DNA of 39,498 bases from IMG/VR virus record IMGVR_UViG_3300049719_000112, positions 1-39,498 of that record; one strand, given 5' to 3'. Of the stretch, positions 1 through 7,763 are shown piece after piece; the stretch's first letter is position 1; the number at the start of each line of letters is the position of its first letter. A program made the position numbers and the translations under genes. A model generated the notes under the pieces. The model saw only the letters and a list, made by a program, of their open reading frames with translations. It was not told the origin of the DNA and did not search any database. The stretch is from a virus.

Positions 1-83
1 AATGGGACGAGGATTGGACCTATGAATGCAGCGGCGGCATTCACTTTTTAATCACCCGACTGGAGGCGGAGAACTACCAATGA
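1..83 (+). CDS. C-terminal end of a pentapeptide-repeat-type protein (5' truncated by window edge)
   Basis: The frame beginning at base 3 is open to a TGA at 81-83 and encodes about 26 residues. They include YECSGGIHFLITRLEAENY, which resembles the conserved C-terminal tail (…ECSxGIHFFITREEAxxY) that follows pentapeptide repeats in many phage proteins. The stop overlaps the next start (ATG at 80) as ATGA, supporting real coding. The only pentapeptide gene in the window starts at 39182 and runs off the other edge, so these are probably two ends of one gene in a circular or permuted genome. Function unknown. Confidence 0.7.
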   Translation, partial: WDEDWTYECSGGIHFLITRLEAENYQ

Positions 84-925
84 CCCTCCCCGCCACAGGC
101 CTGCACTACGGCGTCAGCTTCGAGGATTACAGCGCCTGGGACGCGGTGAACATCAGCAGGTTAAAACCCATTGACGATTCCCCGCTGCATTGTCGGTGGG
201 CGATGGACCATCCGAAGGAGAGCGATGAAATGGACGTTGGCAGTGCGCTCCATGTGCGGACCTTCGAGCCCTCGCGGTTCGACAAGGAATTCTACATCGG
301 CAGCAAGGAATACAATGCAACCACGAAAGAAGGCAAAGCGCTAAAGTCGGCAGAACTCGCAGAGGCCGCAGGCCGGACCTACATCCGCCGAAAGCCCGGC
401 GAGGCCGTTGACGGTGATAGCGTGGAGGGAATGTCAGAAGCTCTACGGAGTCACGCCCGCTGCCGACGATTCCTCGATCTCCCCGGCCAGTGCGAGGTGT
501 CCGTGCTGTGGAAAGATGAATCTACCGGGCTACTATGCAAGGGTCGATTCGACAAGCTCACCACGACCGAACGGCCAATCATCGTTGAGGTTAAGTCCGT
601 TCGTGGGGGCCATGCTCGCATTGACCGATTTTGTAAGGAGGTGGGTAACTGGCGCTATCACTCACAGGCCTCCTACTACTGCAATGCCGTAAAGACCCTG
701 ACCGGGAAAGAGCCGCTCCACGTTTTTCTGATCGTGGAGAACGTCGCCCCATACGCCGCGAATTGGGGAATGCTTGACGATGAGCGGATGGTCACCGGCG
801 CCGAGTTGTGGCGGAAGTGGCTGGATGAATTTGCCGAGTGCCAGAAGGCCAGCAAGTGGCCGGGCTACCCGGAACTGATAGACAACAACACACCAATGAT
901 TCGCAACACCTACTATGGACACTAA
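80..925 (+). CDS. PD-(D/E)XK exonuclease (RecE/YqaJ-like), phage recombination
   Basis: 281 aa, the size of phage-type RecE/exodeoxyribonuclease VIII-like nucleases, which resect dsDNA ends to give ssDNA for annealing. Visible core: GSALH at residues 54-58 (conserved His), Glu140, GRFDK with Asp159, then the metal-binding pair in IVEVKSV (Glu171, Lys173), and YHSQASYY (194-201) with the usual Gln. All catalytic positions are present. The start at 80 is chosen over an earlier ATG at 26 because a good Shine-Dalgarno (GGAGG, from 62) lies just upstream and the ATG overlaps the upstream stop. The next gene, a probable annealing protein, overlaps by 11 nt, the classic exonuclease/annealase pairing. 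Confidence 0.85.
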   Translation: MTLPATGLHYGVSFEDYSAWDAVNISRLKPIDDSPLHCRWAMDHPKESDEMDVGSALHVRTFEPSRFDKEFYIGSKEYNATTKEGKALKSAELAEAAGRTYIRRKPGEAVDGDSVEGMSEALRSHARCRRFLDLPGQCEVSVLWKDESTGLLCKGRFDKLTTTERPIIVEVKSVRGGHARIDRFCKEVGNWRYHSQASYYCNAVKTLTGKEPLHVFLIVENVAPYAANWGMLDDERMVTGAELWRKWLDEFAECQKASKWPGYPELIDNNTPMIRNTYYGH

Positions 926-1970
926 CATACAAGAAACTCTGCCCGCCGTCGTGGAACCTCAACTGCCGGTCCTGCCGCTGGACATCAACGACCAGGCGAT
1001 GGTTCGCGCCGTCGGCATGGGGGATGTCAGCGGACTCTCGCCGGAGCAACGCCTGCGCTACATCGGATGGATCTGCCAAAGCACCGGCCTGAACGCCGCC
1101 ACGCTGCCAATTCGCATTCTGGAGATGGATGGCCGCACGGTGCTATACGCCACCGCGGAGGCCGGCGCTCAGCTCCGCAACAATCGGAAGGTGAGCATCA
1201 CGATTACCGAGCGCCGGGAAGAGCGGGGCTGTTACATCGTGGTTGCCCGGGCGTCAATGCCCAGCGGAAGAACTGACGAGGCAACCGGAGCCGTGCCGAC
1301 GATCTACCCGGATACCTTCTACGATAGGACCAGTCGAATGCGGAAGCCACATCCGCGCGCCGGCAAGCCCATTGACGGGCTCGACTATTGCAACGCATTG
1401 AAGAAGGCCGAGACACAGGCCAAGCGCCGGGCGGCGCTGTCCATCTGCGGCCTGAGCTTCCCCGACGAATCTGAGGTTGAGGAAATGAAGCGGGCCAACG
1501 TGACCTCTGTCGTTGACACTACGGAAACCGCCAGCGAGCGCGGCGCGGCACTGCTTGACGTTACGGTTGAGCCTCAAGAATCTTCGACCCCGACCGCGGC
1601 TGTCCCGCAGTCCGCACCTCCAGGCAATGCTGCACCCAATCCACCTGAGTTAAAAGCCGGGGCCACTCCTGTTGTGGGCCCGGAGCCCGCGCCGGCGAAT
1701 TCGACCCCGCCGGGGACGCCTGAGCCTGCCCAATCGTCGACGGCAGGCCCGGCGTCCGTTCTCTCGGATGGCACTGTCGGGAAACTCGAAACCATCTTCG
1801 GCGCGGCCAAGGTGCCAACCGACTGCGGCGCGTTCCTGATTTCCCGGAGCTATCTGGCAGCCGGGGCGAACCTGAACGCGCTGAAGCCCGACATGGCAAC
1901 CAAGATCATCGGCAATGCGCGGGCTTTTCATCGCAGCGTTGAGGCGTGGGCGGCGGCGAAGAATGTATGA
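915..1970 (+). CDS. Probable single-strand annealing / recombination protein
   Basis: 351 aa. Residues about 20-185 resemble a phage family found next to RecE-like nucleases: GDVSGLSPEQRLRYI, CQSTGLN, a TLPIRILEMDGRTVLYAT-like strand, a beta-rich middle, and a helix ending ALKKAETQAKRRAALSICGL. That last motif recurs in ssDNA-annealing proteins. Residues about 200-285 are a Pro/Ala/Thr-rich linker. About 290-351 is a separate helical domain, a layout reminiscent of SSAPs with a C-terminal protein-interaction domain. It would bind the ssDNA made by the nuclease encoded just upstream. The annealing role rests on family resemblance plus neighbourhood; RecT versus Rad52-like fold cannot be settled by eye. 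Confidence 0.65.
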   Translation: MDTNIQETLPAVVEPQLPVLPLDINDQAMVRAVGMGDVSGLSPEQRLRYIGWICQSTGLNAATLPIRILEMDGRTVLYATAEAGAQLRNNRKVSITITERREERGCYIVVARASMPSGRTDEATGAVPTIYPDTFYDRTSRMRKPHPRAGKPIDGLDYCNALKKAETQAKRRAALSICGLSFPDESEVEEMKRANVTSVVDTTETASERGAALLDVTVEPQESSTPTAAVPQSAPPGNAAPNPPELKAGATPVVGPEPAPANSTPPGTPEPAQSSTAGPASVLSDGTVGKLETIFGAAKVPTDCGAFLISRSYLAAGANLNALKPDMATKIIGNARAFHRSVEAWAAAKNV

Positions 1971-2173
1971 TGGCGAGCATAGTCATCTTTTCGGATGAAA
2001 GGATTCGATTTGAAATTGAACCCGACCCCGATAACCCATCCCTGTTTATCCACCAGCCCGGTGGAGGATATGTCCGACAGTTTATGACCAACGCACAGAT
2101 TGTTGAACTGAAGCGGGTCGTGAACGCGGCGCAACCCAAAACCGCAGCGGAAGCCAAGTCCGCAACCGCATGA
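1967..2173 (+). CDS. Small protein of unknown function
   Basis: 68 aa, starting MMASIVIFSDERIRFEI. The start at 1967 overlaps the preceding stop as ATGA. An in-frame ATG at 1946 lies deeper inside the upstream gene and is less likely. The N-terminal half is beta-like with alternating hydrophobic residues. The C-terminal half is a short helix followed by an Ala/Lys-rich tail. No family recognised. Its position between the recombination pair and nucleotide/nuclease genes suggests an early-expressed accessory protein. Confidence 0.6.
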   Translation: MMASIVIFSDERIRFEIEPDPDNPSLFIHQPGGGYVRQFMTNAQIVELKRVVNAAQPKTAAEAKSATA

Positions 2174-2379
2174 GCCAGGGGCTAGGAGCCGCATTCGACC
2201 GGGCGCAGCGGGCTCATGACAACCGGATACCGGCGGAAGAAAGCCCCATGCGGACCTGCGCGGTTTGCAAAGAGGAATACAACTCCGACAGCCAGGAGTT
2301 GGACTCGCCAGGCAAAGACATCTGCGATGGGTGTATTGAGATCGCCAACAGCCTGCGGCAGAAACAAGCTGAGCGATGA
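2170..2379 (+). CDS. Small CxxC/CxxC zinc-binding protein
   Basis: Up to 69 aa. Two CxxC pairs (Cys30/33 and Cys52/55) with about 18 residues between them predict one zinc knuckle or ribbon. The remainder is charged. ATG 2170 overlaps the upstream stop (ATGA). A second start at 2248, with GGAAG upstream, would give a 43-aa protein that is essentially only the zinc module; both are plausible. Role unknown; such mini-proteins are common among early phage genes. Confidence 0.6.
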   Translation: MSQGLGAAFDRAQRAHDNRIPAEESPMRTCAVCKEEYNSDSQELDSPGKDICDGCIEIANSLRQKQAER

Positions 2380-2732
2380 GCGGCCCTGAGACCATCCTAG
2401 CGCGAACGGACGTGACGCCGCTCATTCGGCCCATCGTTGTTTGTCTGTGCGGAAGCACGCGATTCAAGACTGACTTCGAGGCCGCAAACCGCGAGGCCAC
2501 ACTGCGGGGGGCAATAGTGCTAGCTCCCGGCGTATTTGAACCCACGCCGGAAGAAAAGACCGCGCTCGACGCGCTACACCTGCAAAAAATAGACATGGCC
2601 GACGTAGTGTGGGTCATCGGAGGATATGTCGGCGAGTCCACACGCCGCGAGATCGAGTACGCCGGGCGGCATGGCAAGCCGGTGACTCATTGGCCGAACG
2701 CTGGAACTCAGCAGCGGCGCGAAAACCCATGA
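2376..2732 (+). CDS. Nucleoside 2-deoxyribosyltransferase-like protein
   Basis: 118 aa. It opens with IVVCLCGSTRFK, the signature of a Rossmann-like deoxyribosyltransferase-related family. It continues with FEAANREATLRGAIVLAPGVF, a conserved LHLQKIDMADVVWVIGGYVGESTRREIEYA block, and GKPV. The Asp in KIDMAD and the Glu in TRREIEYA match family positions thought to be catalytic. Phage members are assumed to act on nucleosides or nucleotide derivatives, but the substrate here cannot be told from sequence. Start overlaps the upstream stop (ATGA). Confidence 0.75.
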   Translation: MSGPETILARTDVTPLIRPIVVCLCGSTRFKTDFEAANREATLRGAIVLAPGVFEPTPEEKTALDALHLQKIDMADVVWVIGGYVGESTRREIEYAGRHGKPVTHWPNAGTQQRRENP

Positions 2733-3325
2733 CGACCAGCGCGCACATGACTCCCGATTGCAAACCCTCGACAGCCCGCGCTGGTCTGCATTCGGTTGTT
2801 AGCCATCCCGCACTTGTGGAAGTAGCCGCGCAATGGCTGGCTCGCAAATGTTGCATTGTGATAACCGAACTTGCGACAATCGGTGAAACACCAGACGCCC
2901 TCGGATGGAGCGGAACGCACTCAACGCTCGTTGAGTGCAAAGTGTCCAGAAGCGACTTTGGGGCCGATGCTGCGAAATACTTCCGGCGTGAATCGTCAAT
3001 GGGTATCGGATTTGCGCGATACTTCCTAACAGCCCCAGGCATCATTAAAGAAACCGAACTGCCCGCAAAATGGGGACTTCTCGAACTGACTGGCAGCAAG
3101 GTGCGCGTGGTGCGTAAATCTGAGCACTTCGAGGAAACCAATCACCGCCACGAAATCAGGATACTGCTTTCGGCCATTCGGAGAATCGGACAAAACGCAC
3201 CGCCGGGCGTGTCCATAAAATGCTACACCATCCAAAGCAAAAACACTGCCAGTCTCCGAGTGAGTGCATTGCAGAACGACAAGCTGAGCCACGGCCACCC
3301 GACAACCAAGAAGGAAACGATATGA
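2729..3325 (+). CDS. PD-(D/E)XK-fold nuclease-like phage protein
   Basis: 198 aa. The core is ETPDALGW (Asp56) followed by STLVECKVSRSDF, giving the D…ExK triad Asp56-Glu69-Lys71. Later ELPAKWGLLEL and KVRVVRKS match a widespread phage family that carries a restriction-endonuclease-like fold. The C-terminal third is not conserved to my eye. ATG 2729 overlaps the upstream stop; an internal ATG at 2747 is possible. Likely DNA repair, recombination or host-DNA processing; the exact substrate is unknown. Confidence 0.7.
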   Translation: MTTSAHMTPDCKPSTARAGLHSVVSHPALVEVAAQWLARKCCIVITELATIGETPDALGWSGTHSTLVECKVSRSDFGADAAKYFRRESSMGIGFARYFLTAPGIIKETELPAKWGLLELTGSKVRVVRKSEHFEETNHRHEIRILLSAIRRIGQNAPPGVSIKCYTIQSKNTASLRVSALQNDKLSHGHPTTKKETI

Positions 3326-3489
3326 GTGAGACGACCGATAACTCAAAAGCTGGTGGCCGTTGTGCTCCAGCGCTTGGTTCGGAAACCCCACCGGAAGAGC
3401 GCAGGCAATGCGACCGATGCGGCAAATCAGTGACAGCCGAAGAATGGGCACACTGCGGACACCCAAACTGCCGGGCCTTCTATGCCTGA
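3322..3489 (+). CDS. Small zinc-ribbon-like protein
   Basis: 55 aa. The N-terminal half is polar and probably disordered. The C-terminal half has CDRCGKS (Cys30, Cys33) and HCGHPNC (Cys45, Cys50), a plausible zinc site. Start at 3322 has AAGGAAA just upstream and overlaps the previous stop (ATGA). Function unknown. Confidence 0.55.
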   Translation: MSETTDNSKAGGRCAPALGSETPPEERRQCDRCGKSVTAEEWAHCGHPNCRAFYA

Positions 3490-3518
3490 GGTGCTTCCGA
3501 ACGACAAATAGCTCACCG

Positions 3519-3932
3519 ATGCGCCCTCACCCAACATCCGAACTCGCTGAAAGCGTAATGGCGCATTCGGTGAAGCGTCTGGTTGGGCTTCCCCTCGCTC
3601 CCAAGGGATACATCCTGAAGGCAGACGCGGCGAAAATCTGCGGCTGCACCAAGCGCACGGTTGATAACCTGATGCGCCGAAAGCTCATCCCGTTCTACAA
3701 GTTCGGCAGACGGGTGTACTTCAAGGAAGCCGACCTGCTAAAAGCAATCGAGGCAACAATCGTCACGGCGGGCAACTCACTGCCGCCAACTGCCAACGAT
3801 AGCCAGATTGACCCATACAAAGCGTGGACTGCCACTTGCCAGTGGCTGCGACTCATCGAAAACGGCAGGGATGAGAAACACGCTCGGCTGGCGAAAGACT
3901 GTCTGGCTTACATTGGAAAGTTCATCCCATGA
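3519..3932 (+). CDS. Helix-turn-helix (excisionase/MerR-like) DNA-binding protein
   Basis: About 137 aa from ATG 3519. A winged HTH of the DNA-binding excisionase type is clear: GYILKADAAKICGCTKRTVDNL, a basic recognition stretch MRRKLIPFYKFGRR, then VYFKEADLLKAI. The C-terminal part is helical (AWTATCQWLRLIENGRD). The start is uncertain: neither 3519 nor the later ATG 3558 has a strong Shine-Dalgarno, though both keep the domain intact. Without an integrase in the window, a regulatory role is more likely than excision. Confidence 0.7.
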   Translation: MRPHPTSELAESVMAHSVKRLVGLPLAPKGYILKADAAKICGCTKRTVDNLMRRKLIPFYKFGRRVYFKEADLLKAIEATIVTAGNSLPPTANDSQIDPYKAWTATCQWLRLIENGRDEKHARLAKDCLAYIGKFIP

Positions 3933-4156
3933 CAGCCAAACGAATCCAACTCAAACGCACCAAAGGCTGGCGGCTGCCAGCGCGGCAGTCATTAGGTGAA
4001 GCGCCCGGTTCGGCGTTCTTCCGCATCCGAGCCAGGGACGCGATGATCGGAGATGAAATGTGGACGCGCATGATGCAGTGGGAGCAAATCAAAACGCGCT
4101 TCCAAGTAACTGGCGCACAAGTCGGAAATGTCCCATGCCGAAGATACCTACCATGA
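3929..4156 (+). CDS. Small protein with a DUF4326-like N-terminus
   Basis: 75 aa. The first 18 residues (KRIQLKRTKGWRLP) closely match the N-terminal motif of DUF4326-type phage proteins. The family's following RPTKWGNPF-like segment is absent and the rest looks unrelated. It may be a degenerate or recombined member, or the match may be fortuitous. I checked the other frames downstream of the motif and saw no continuation. Start overlaps the previous stop (ATGA). Confidence 0.5.
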   Translation: MTAKRIQLKRTKGWRLPARQSLGEAPGSAFFRIRARDAMIGDEMWTRMMQWEQIKTRFQVTGAQVGNVPCRRYLP

Positions 4157-4377
4157 AGACACGAAAACAACTCATAGCCGAAGCCCGGCGCCAACGCAAA
4201 GAACTGACGCAGTATTTCAACGACGTGAGGCATTGGAACAATACGAGGGGAAAAACAGAGGGGATCATAGATCCAGACCCTGATGGCTCGATGGGGCGCA
4301 TGGCGCAAGCTCTAGACGACATGCTCGCAGCAGAGGCCACGCCGAACAAACAAGCTGAGCCATGCCGGGACAACTGA
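4153..4377 (+). CDS. Small hypothetical protein
   Basis: 74 aa, start MKTRKQLIAEARRQRKEL. The N-terminus is a strongly basic helix and the C-terminus is acidic and helical (MGRMAQALDDMLAAE). No family recognised. ATG 4153 overlaps the preceding stop. A 62-nt gap, holding the Shine-Dalgarno of the next gene (GGAG at 4429), separates it from the helicase. Confidence 0.5.
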   Translation: MKTRKQLIAEARRQRKELTQYFNDVRHWNNTRGKTEGIIDPDPDGSMGRMAQALDDMLAAEATPNKQAEPCRDN

Positions 4378-4439
4378 CATTCGATCTTGCTGACAGCGCG
4401 GCCCCGGCATAACAAGGATTATACGACTGGAGTTGGATA

Positions 4440-5987
4440 ATGCTCCCCCGACACTACCAATCCCTGACCGTCGACAAGACGGATGCCGCGTTCAAAGAGT
4501 TTGACCGCGTGCTCGATGTCCTGCCCACAGGGAGCGGCAAGACCCCCATTTTAAGCTGGCTGGCAAAGCGGCGGCGGGACCGGGGCGAGCGCACACTGAT
4601 TCTAGCACACCGAGAGGAACTGATTGAACAAGCGATTGACAAATTACACCAGGCGACGGGCATTGTTGCTGATAAGGAAAAGGCTGAAAGCACAGGGAGC
4701 TTGCAAGCATCTGTGGTTGTCGGCTCTGTCCAGACTCTCGCCAGGGAAGCGCGACGCCAGCGTTGGCCGCGGGATCACTTCGGGCTCGTAGTCGTTGACG
4801 AGGCGCACCACGTTCTAGCCGACAGCTACCAGGCCATCCTGAATCACTTCACCGGGCAAGTCCTTGGGGTGACAGCCACGCCCGACCGGGGCGATTGCCG
4901 CGAGCTGGGCAGTTACTTCCAGACCATCGGCCATGAGGTTGGACTGTTCGATTTGATACCGGAATACCTGTCTCCCATCAGCCTCAAAAGCATCCCGCTA
5001 CAGATTGACCTGAGCCGGGTCCGTTCAGTTGCCGGCGACTTCAATGCTGGAGGACTGGGGGCCGCACTGGAGCCCTACCTTGATGAGATTGCCGCGGTCA
5101 TCCGTGATAACTGCGCCTTTCGCCGCACGCTGGCTTTCCTGCCGCTCATTGCCACCTCGCAGAAGTTTGTCGCGGCGTGCCGCATGGCCGGTATTTCGGC
5201 AGAGCACATCGACGGCGAGTCTCCCGACCGCGCTGAAAAGCTGGCGCGGTTCGCCGCCTGGGACTTTGATCTGTTGAGCAACGCCATGTTGCTTACAGAG
5301 GGGTTTGATGATCCGGGCATAGATTGTGTCATCGTCCTGCGTCCAACGCGCAGCAGGCCCCTTTACGCGCAGATGATTGGCCGCGGCACGAGGCGGCACG
5401 AAGGCAAGAGTGACCTGCTTCTCTTGGACTTCCTCTGGATGCACGAGCGGTATTCAATCGCCCGCCCGGCCAACCTCATAGCCGACAGTCAGGAGCACGC
5501 GGACCAGATCACGTCGCTATCGCAGGCGGGAATTCCCGCTGACATCGCGGACCAGCTACCGCTCGACTTGCAAGGGCTGGCCGGCAAGGCCACTCACGAG
5601 CGCGAGGAAAAGCTGCGCAAGGAATTGGAGAAGCTCAAAGAGCGCCAGAGCAAGATCCTCACCGCCGAGCAATTCGCCCTAAAGCACAACAGCCTCTCAA
5701 TCGCCGAATACGAGCCGGTCATGCCGTGGGAATCGAATCCGGTGACAGACAAGCAAAAGAAGTGGCTGGCCCGGGCGCACATTGACCTGAGCACAGTGCG
5801 CGGAAAGGGCCACGCATCAAAGCTGCTCTCGGTTTATTTCGATCACAAGCCTGTCACTCTGGCCAGCTCGGGGCAGCGGGCCATCATGCGCCGCATGGGC
5901 TTTGAGAATTGGGAGGGGGCGACCGCCGATGACGCGCGGCGCTTCTTCGCAGAGTTACGGAAACCAAAACAGGAAGCATTATTGTGA
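4440..5987 (+). CDS. DEAD/DEAH-box superfamily 2 helicase
   Basis: 515 aa. Motifs in order: Walker A PTGSGKT (29-35), ILAHREEL (motif Ia), VVVDEAHH with DEAH (120-123), GVTATP (motif III, about 143-148), and QMIGRGTRR (motif VI, from 311). LLTEGFDDPGID is motif V-like. This is the two-RecA-lobe layout of ATP-driven SF2 helicases encoded by many phages. Residues about 385-410 form a charged coiled coil. The last 85 residues (TDKQKKWL…ATADDARRFF) are a small helical domain seen in phage members. Start has GGAG 8 nt upstream. Likely unwinds DNA in phage replication or recombination. Confidence 0.9.
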   Translation: MLPRHYQSLTVDKTDAAFKEFDRVLDVLPTGSGKTPILSWLAKRRRDRGERTLILAHREELIEQAIDKLHQATGIVADKEKAESTGSLQASVVVGSVQTLAREARRQRWPRDHFGLVVVDEAHHVLADSYQAILNHFTGQVLGVTATPDRGDCRELGSYFQTIGHEVGLFDLIPEYLSPISLKSIPLQIDLSRVRSVAGDFNAGGLGAALEPYLDEIAAVIRDNCAFRRTLAFLPLIATSQKFVAACRMAGISAEHIDGESPDRAEKLARFAAWDFDLLSNAMLLTEGFDDPGIDCVIVLRPTRSRPLYAQMIGRGTRRHEGKSDLLLLDFLWMHERYSIARPANLIADSQEHADQITSLSQAGIPADIADQLPLDLQGLAGKATHEREEKLRKELEKLKERQSKILTAEQFALKHNSLSIAEYEPVMPWESNPVTDKQKKWLARAHIDLSTVRGKGHASKLLSVYFDHKPVTLASSGQRAIMRRMGFENWEGATADDARRFFAELRKPKQEALL

Positions 5988-6094
5988 GAGCACTACTAAA
6001 CTACACCTTCGGCGCCATGGTCGTCGGCGCGGCGCTGTGCCACGCGCGGGCCAATCCGAAGACGCCGCGGCCAACGAGTCACTGGGTGATATGA
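5984..6094 (+). CDS. Small membrane-type protein, GTG start
   Basis: 36 aa. GTG at 5984 overlaps the helicase stop (GTGA) and AGGAAG lies just upstream. The stop overlaps the methylase ATG (ATGA), so it fills the gap exactly. The N-terminal half (LLNYTFGAMVVGAAL) is hydrophobic enough for one short membrane segment; the tail is basic and Pro/Thr-rich. No family recognised. The perfect double overlap is the main support. Confidence 0.5.
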   Translation: MRALLNYTFGAMVVGAALCHARANPKTPRPTSHWVI

Positions 6095-7194
6095 ACGCAC
6101 AGGCCGAATCCCTGAAAGCACCATTCCCCTGGTTTGGTGGGAAGTCACGTTGCGCCGATGAAGTCTGGACCGCGCTCGGGCCGGTGGCCAACTACGTCGA
6201 GCCCTTCGCGGGCTCGCTGGCCGTCCTGCTCATGCGACCGGACTACGGCTGGCAGACGGGAGCAGAGACGGTGAACGATGCGGACTCGTTCTTGAGTAAC
6301 TTCTGGCGTGCGCTATCGGCGGACCCGGAGCAAGTGGCGCACTATGCGGACTGGCCGGTCAACGAGACTGATTTGCTCGCCCGTCACATCTGGCTGGTGA
6401 ACACCGGGCGCGAGCGAATTGCGAAGATGGAGAGCGACCCGGACTTCTTCGACGCTAAGGTGGCGGGTTGGTGGGTGTGGGGCATCAATTCCTGGATTGG
6501 CTCAGGCTGGTGCGTTGGAAAGGGGCCGTGGGGAATCGTCAACGGAAAAGTTGAGAAAAACGGCGGCCAGGGCGTCAACCGCAAGCGCCCGCACTTGGGC
6601 GACGCAGGCCAGGGCGTCAACCGCAAGCGCCCACACTTGGGCGACGCAGTCCAGGGCGTCAAAAGCCAGCGCCCGCACCTTGGCGGAGGCCAGGGCGTCA
6701 ACCGCCAGCTCCCGCACTTGGGCAGCCGAGATCAAGGTGGACAACTAAGACCAAATCCGCAGCTTCAAGATTATTTCCTTGCGCTGGCCGATCGCCTGCG
6801 CCGCGTGCGCGTCTGCTGCGGCGACTGGTCAAGGGTTGTCACCACGGGCGCTCTATCATTCGGTGACTCGGTTGGAATATTCTTAGACCCTCCCTACCTC
6901 GGCGATGTCCGTAGCAAAAACCTCTACCGGGTTGACGACCACAACCTGAGCAACATCGTTCGAGAGTGGGCGATAGCCAACGGCGGCAACAAGAGATACC
7001 GGATCGTGCTTGCGGGATACGAAGATGAACACGCGATGAAGATGCCCGACTCATGGCGCAAGCATGCATACACGGCCAACCGCGCCTACGGAACAAGCAC
7101 CAATGCAGACAGTGATAACAACTCAAACCGGCACAATGAGCGGCTGTGGTATTCGCCGCATTGCCTCAACCCCGAGCCGGAACTGTTCGCATGA
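6091..7194 (+). CDS. D12-class DNA N6-adenine methyltransferase
   Basis: 367 aa. It transfers methyl from S-adenosylmethionine to adenine N6 in DNA. AdoMet-binding N-terminus: PFPWFGGKSR (11-20) and YVEPFAGSLAVLL (35-47). The catalytic motif DPPY is at 266-269, and the C-terminal NERLWYSPHC is typical of phage Dam-like enzymes. Between them, residues about 159-212 are four tandem copies of a 13-14-residue unit (GQGVNRKRPHLGDA), placed where the target-recognition or an insertion domain would sit. ATG 6091 overlaps the upstream mini-gene stop. Probably protects phage DNA from host restriction or regulates phage functions; the recognition site is not readable from sequence. Confidence 0.9.
   Translation: MNAQAESLKAPFPWFGGKSRCADEVWTALGPVANYVEPFAGSLAVLLMRPDYGWQTGAETVNDADSFLSNFWRALSADPEQVAHYADWPVNETDLLARHIWLVNTGRERIAKMESDPDFFDAKVAGWWVWGINSWIGSGWCVGKGPWGIVNGKVEKNGGQGVNRKRPHLGDAGQGVNRKRPHLGDAVQGVKSQRPHLGGGQGVNRQLPHLGSRDQGGQLRPNPQLQDYFLALADRLRRVRVCCGDWSRVVTTGALSFGDSVGIFLDPPYLGDVRSKNLYRVDDHNLSNIVREWAIANGGNKRYRIVLAGYEDEHAMKMPDSWRKHAYTANRAYGTSTNADSDNNSNRHNERLWYSPHCLNPEPELFA
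6565..6726 (+). repeat. In-frame tandem repeat inside the methylase gene (42/42/39/39 nt)
   Basis: Units start at 6565, 6607, 6649 and 6688 and each begins G(G/T)CCAGGGCGTCAA. Units 1 and 2 are nearly identical at DNA level. The length always stays a multiple of three, so copy number could change without breaking the frame. Encodes (G/V)QGV-x4-RPHLG-type peptides rich in Arg, His and Gln. Confidence 0.9.
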
Positions 7195-7373
7195 AATCCC
7201 TCGAAGACCTCGAAGCCATCATCGCCACCGAACGCGAACTGCTCAGCAAAGACATGGACACCTACCGCAAGGCGATACAGTCCGCGCTCACCCGGGCAAG
7301 GGCCATCAGCGCCGCCGTGCAGGAATTGGAGCGGCGCGCGGTCGGGGCCATTCGACAGAAGGACGGGGAATGA
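7191..7373 (+). CDS. Small coiled-coil protein
   Basis: 60 aa, almost entirely heptad-like helix (SLEDLEAIIATERELL … AISAAVQELERRAVGAI). ATG 7191 overlaps the methylase stop and its own stop overlaps the next ATG at 7370. No family recognised. Being locked between methylase and nuclease genes suggests co-translation with them. Confidence 0.55.
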   Translation: MKSLEDLEAIIATERELLSKDMDTYRKAIQSALTRARAISAAVQELERRAVGAIRQKDGE

Positions 7374-7762
7374 GCCAGCATTTTGAACAGTTTGACGCGG
7401 CGTGGCTCAACCATTTCATGGCCCGCGCCGCCCTTCACAAGCCGAGCCCCGAGGCGGTTGAGAAGGAGGCGGACCTGCATTACCAGATCATGGACTTCTG
7501 CCGGGACCGCGGCTGGCAGTTCCTCCACGGCTCAATGTCTGAACGCACGCACCGAACTCTTGGCGAGCCCGACTTTACGATTCTGGCCAGCATGGGCCGC
7601 AAGTTCCTCGTTGAATGCAAATCGCGCACCGGGAAGCTGAGCCAGAAGCAGCGCGAGTTCATCCACCAGGCAACTCGCAATGGCCATGTGATTCACGTCG
7701 TGGATTGCATGGACGAGTTCCTCAAGATTTTCGTAGACGAACATCACCAGAGCAGGGACTGA
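7370..7762 (+). CDS. VRR-NUC family nuclease
   Basis: 130 aa, the length of stand-alone phage VRR-NUC proteins, which are structure-specific endonucleases with a PD-(D/E)XK core. Motifs: EADLHYQIMDFC (Glu33), GEPDFTIL (Asp68), FLVECKSRTGKLS (Glu82, Lys84) and SQKQREFIHQATRNGH. All metal-binding residues are present. The first about 30 residues are an extra helical segment. Start overlaps the upstream stop (ATGA) and the replicative helicase follows directly, so a role in processing replication or recombination branches is likely. Confidence 0.85.
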   Translation: MSQHFEQFDAAWLNHFMARAALHKPSPEAVEKEADLHYQIMDFCRDRGWQFLHGSMSERTHRTLGEPDFTILASMGRKFLVECKSRTGKLSQKQREFIHQATRNGHVIHVVDCMDEFLKIFVDEHHQSRD

Positions 7763-7763
7763 C

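Noticed and set aside
1928-2677. Minus-strand frame of 249 codons
   Set aside because: Lies opposite several overlapping + strand genes with ATGA links and has low-complexity composition.
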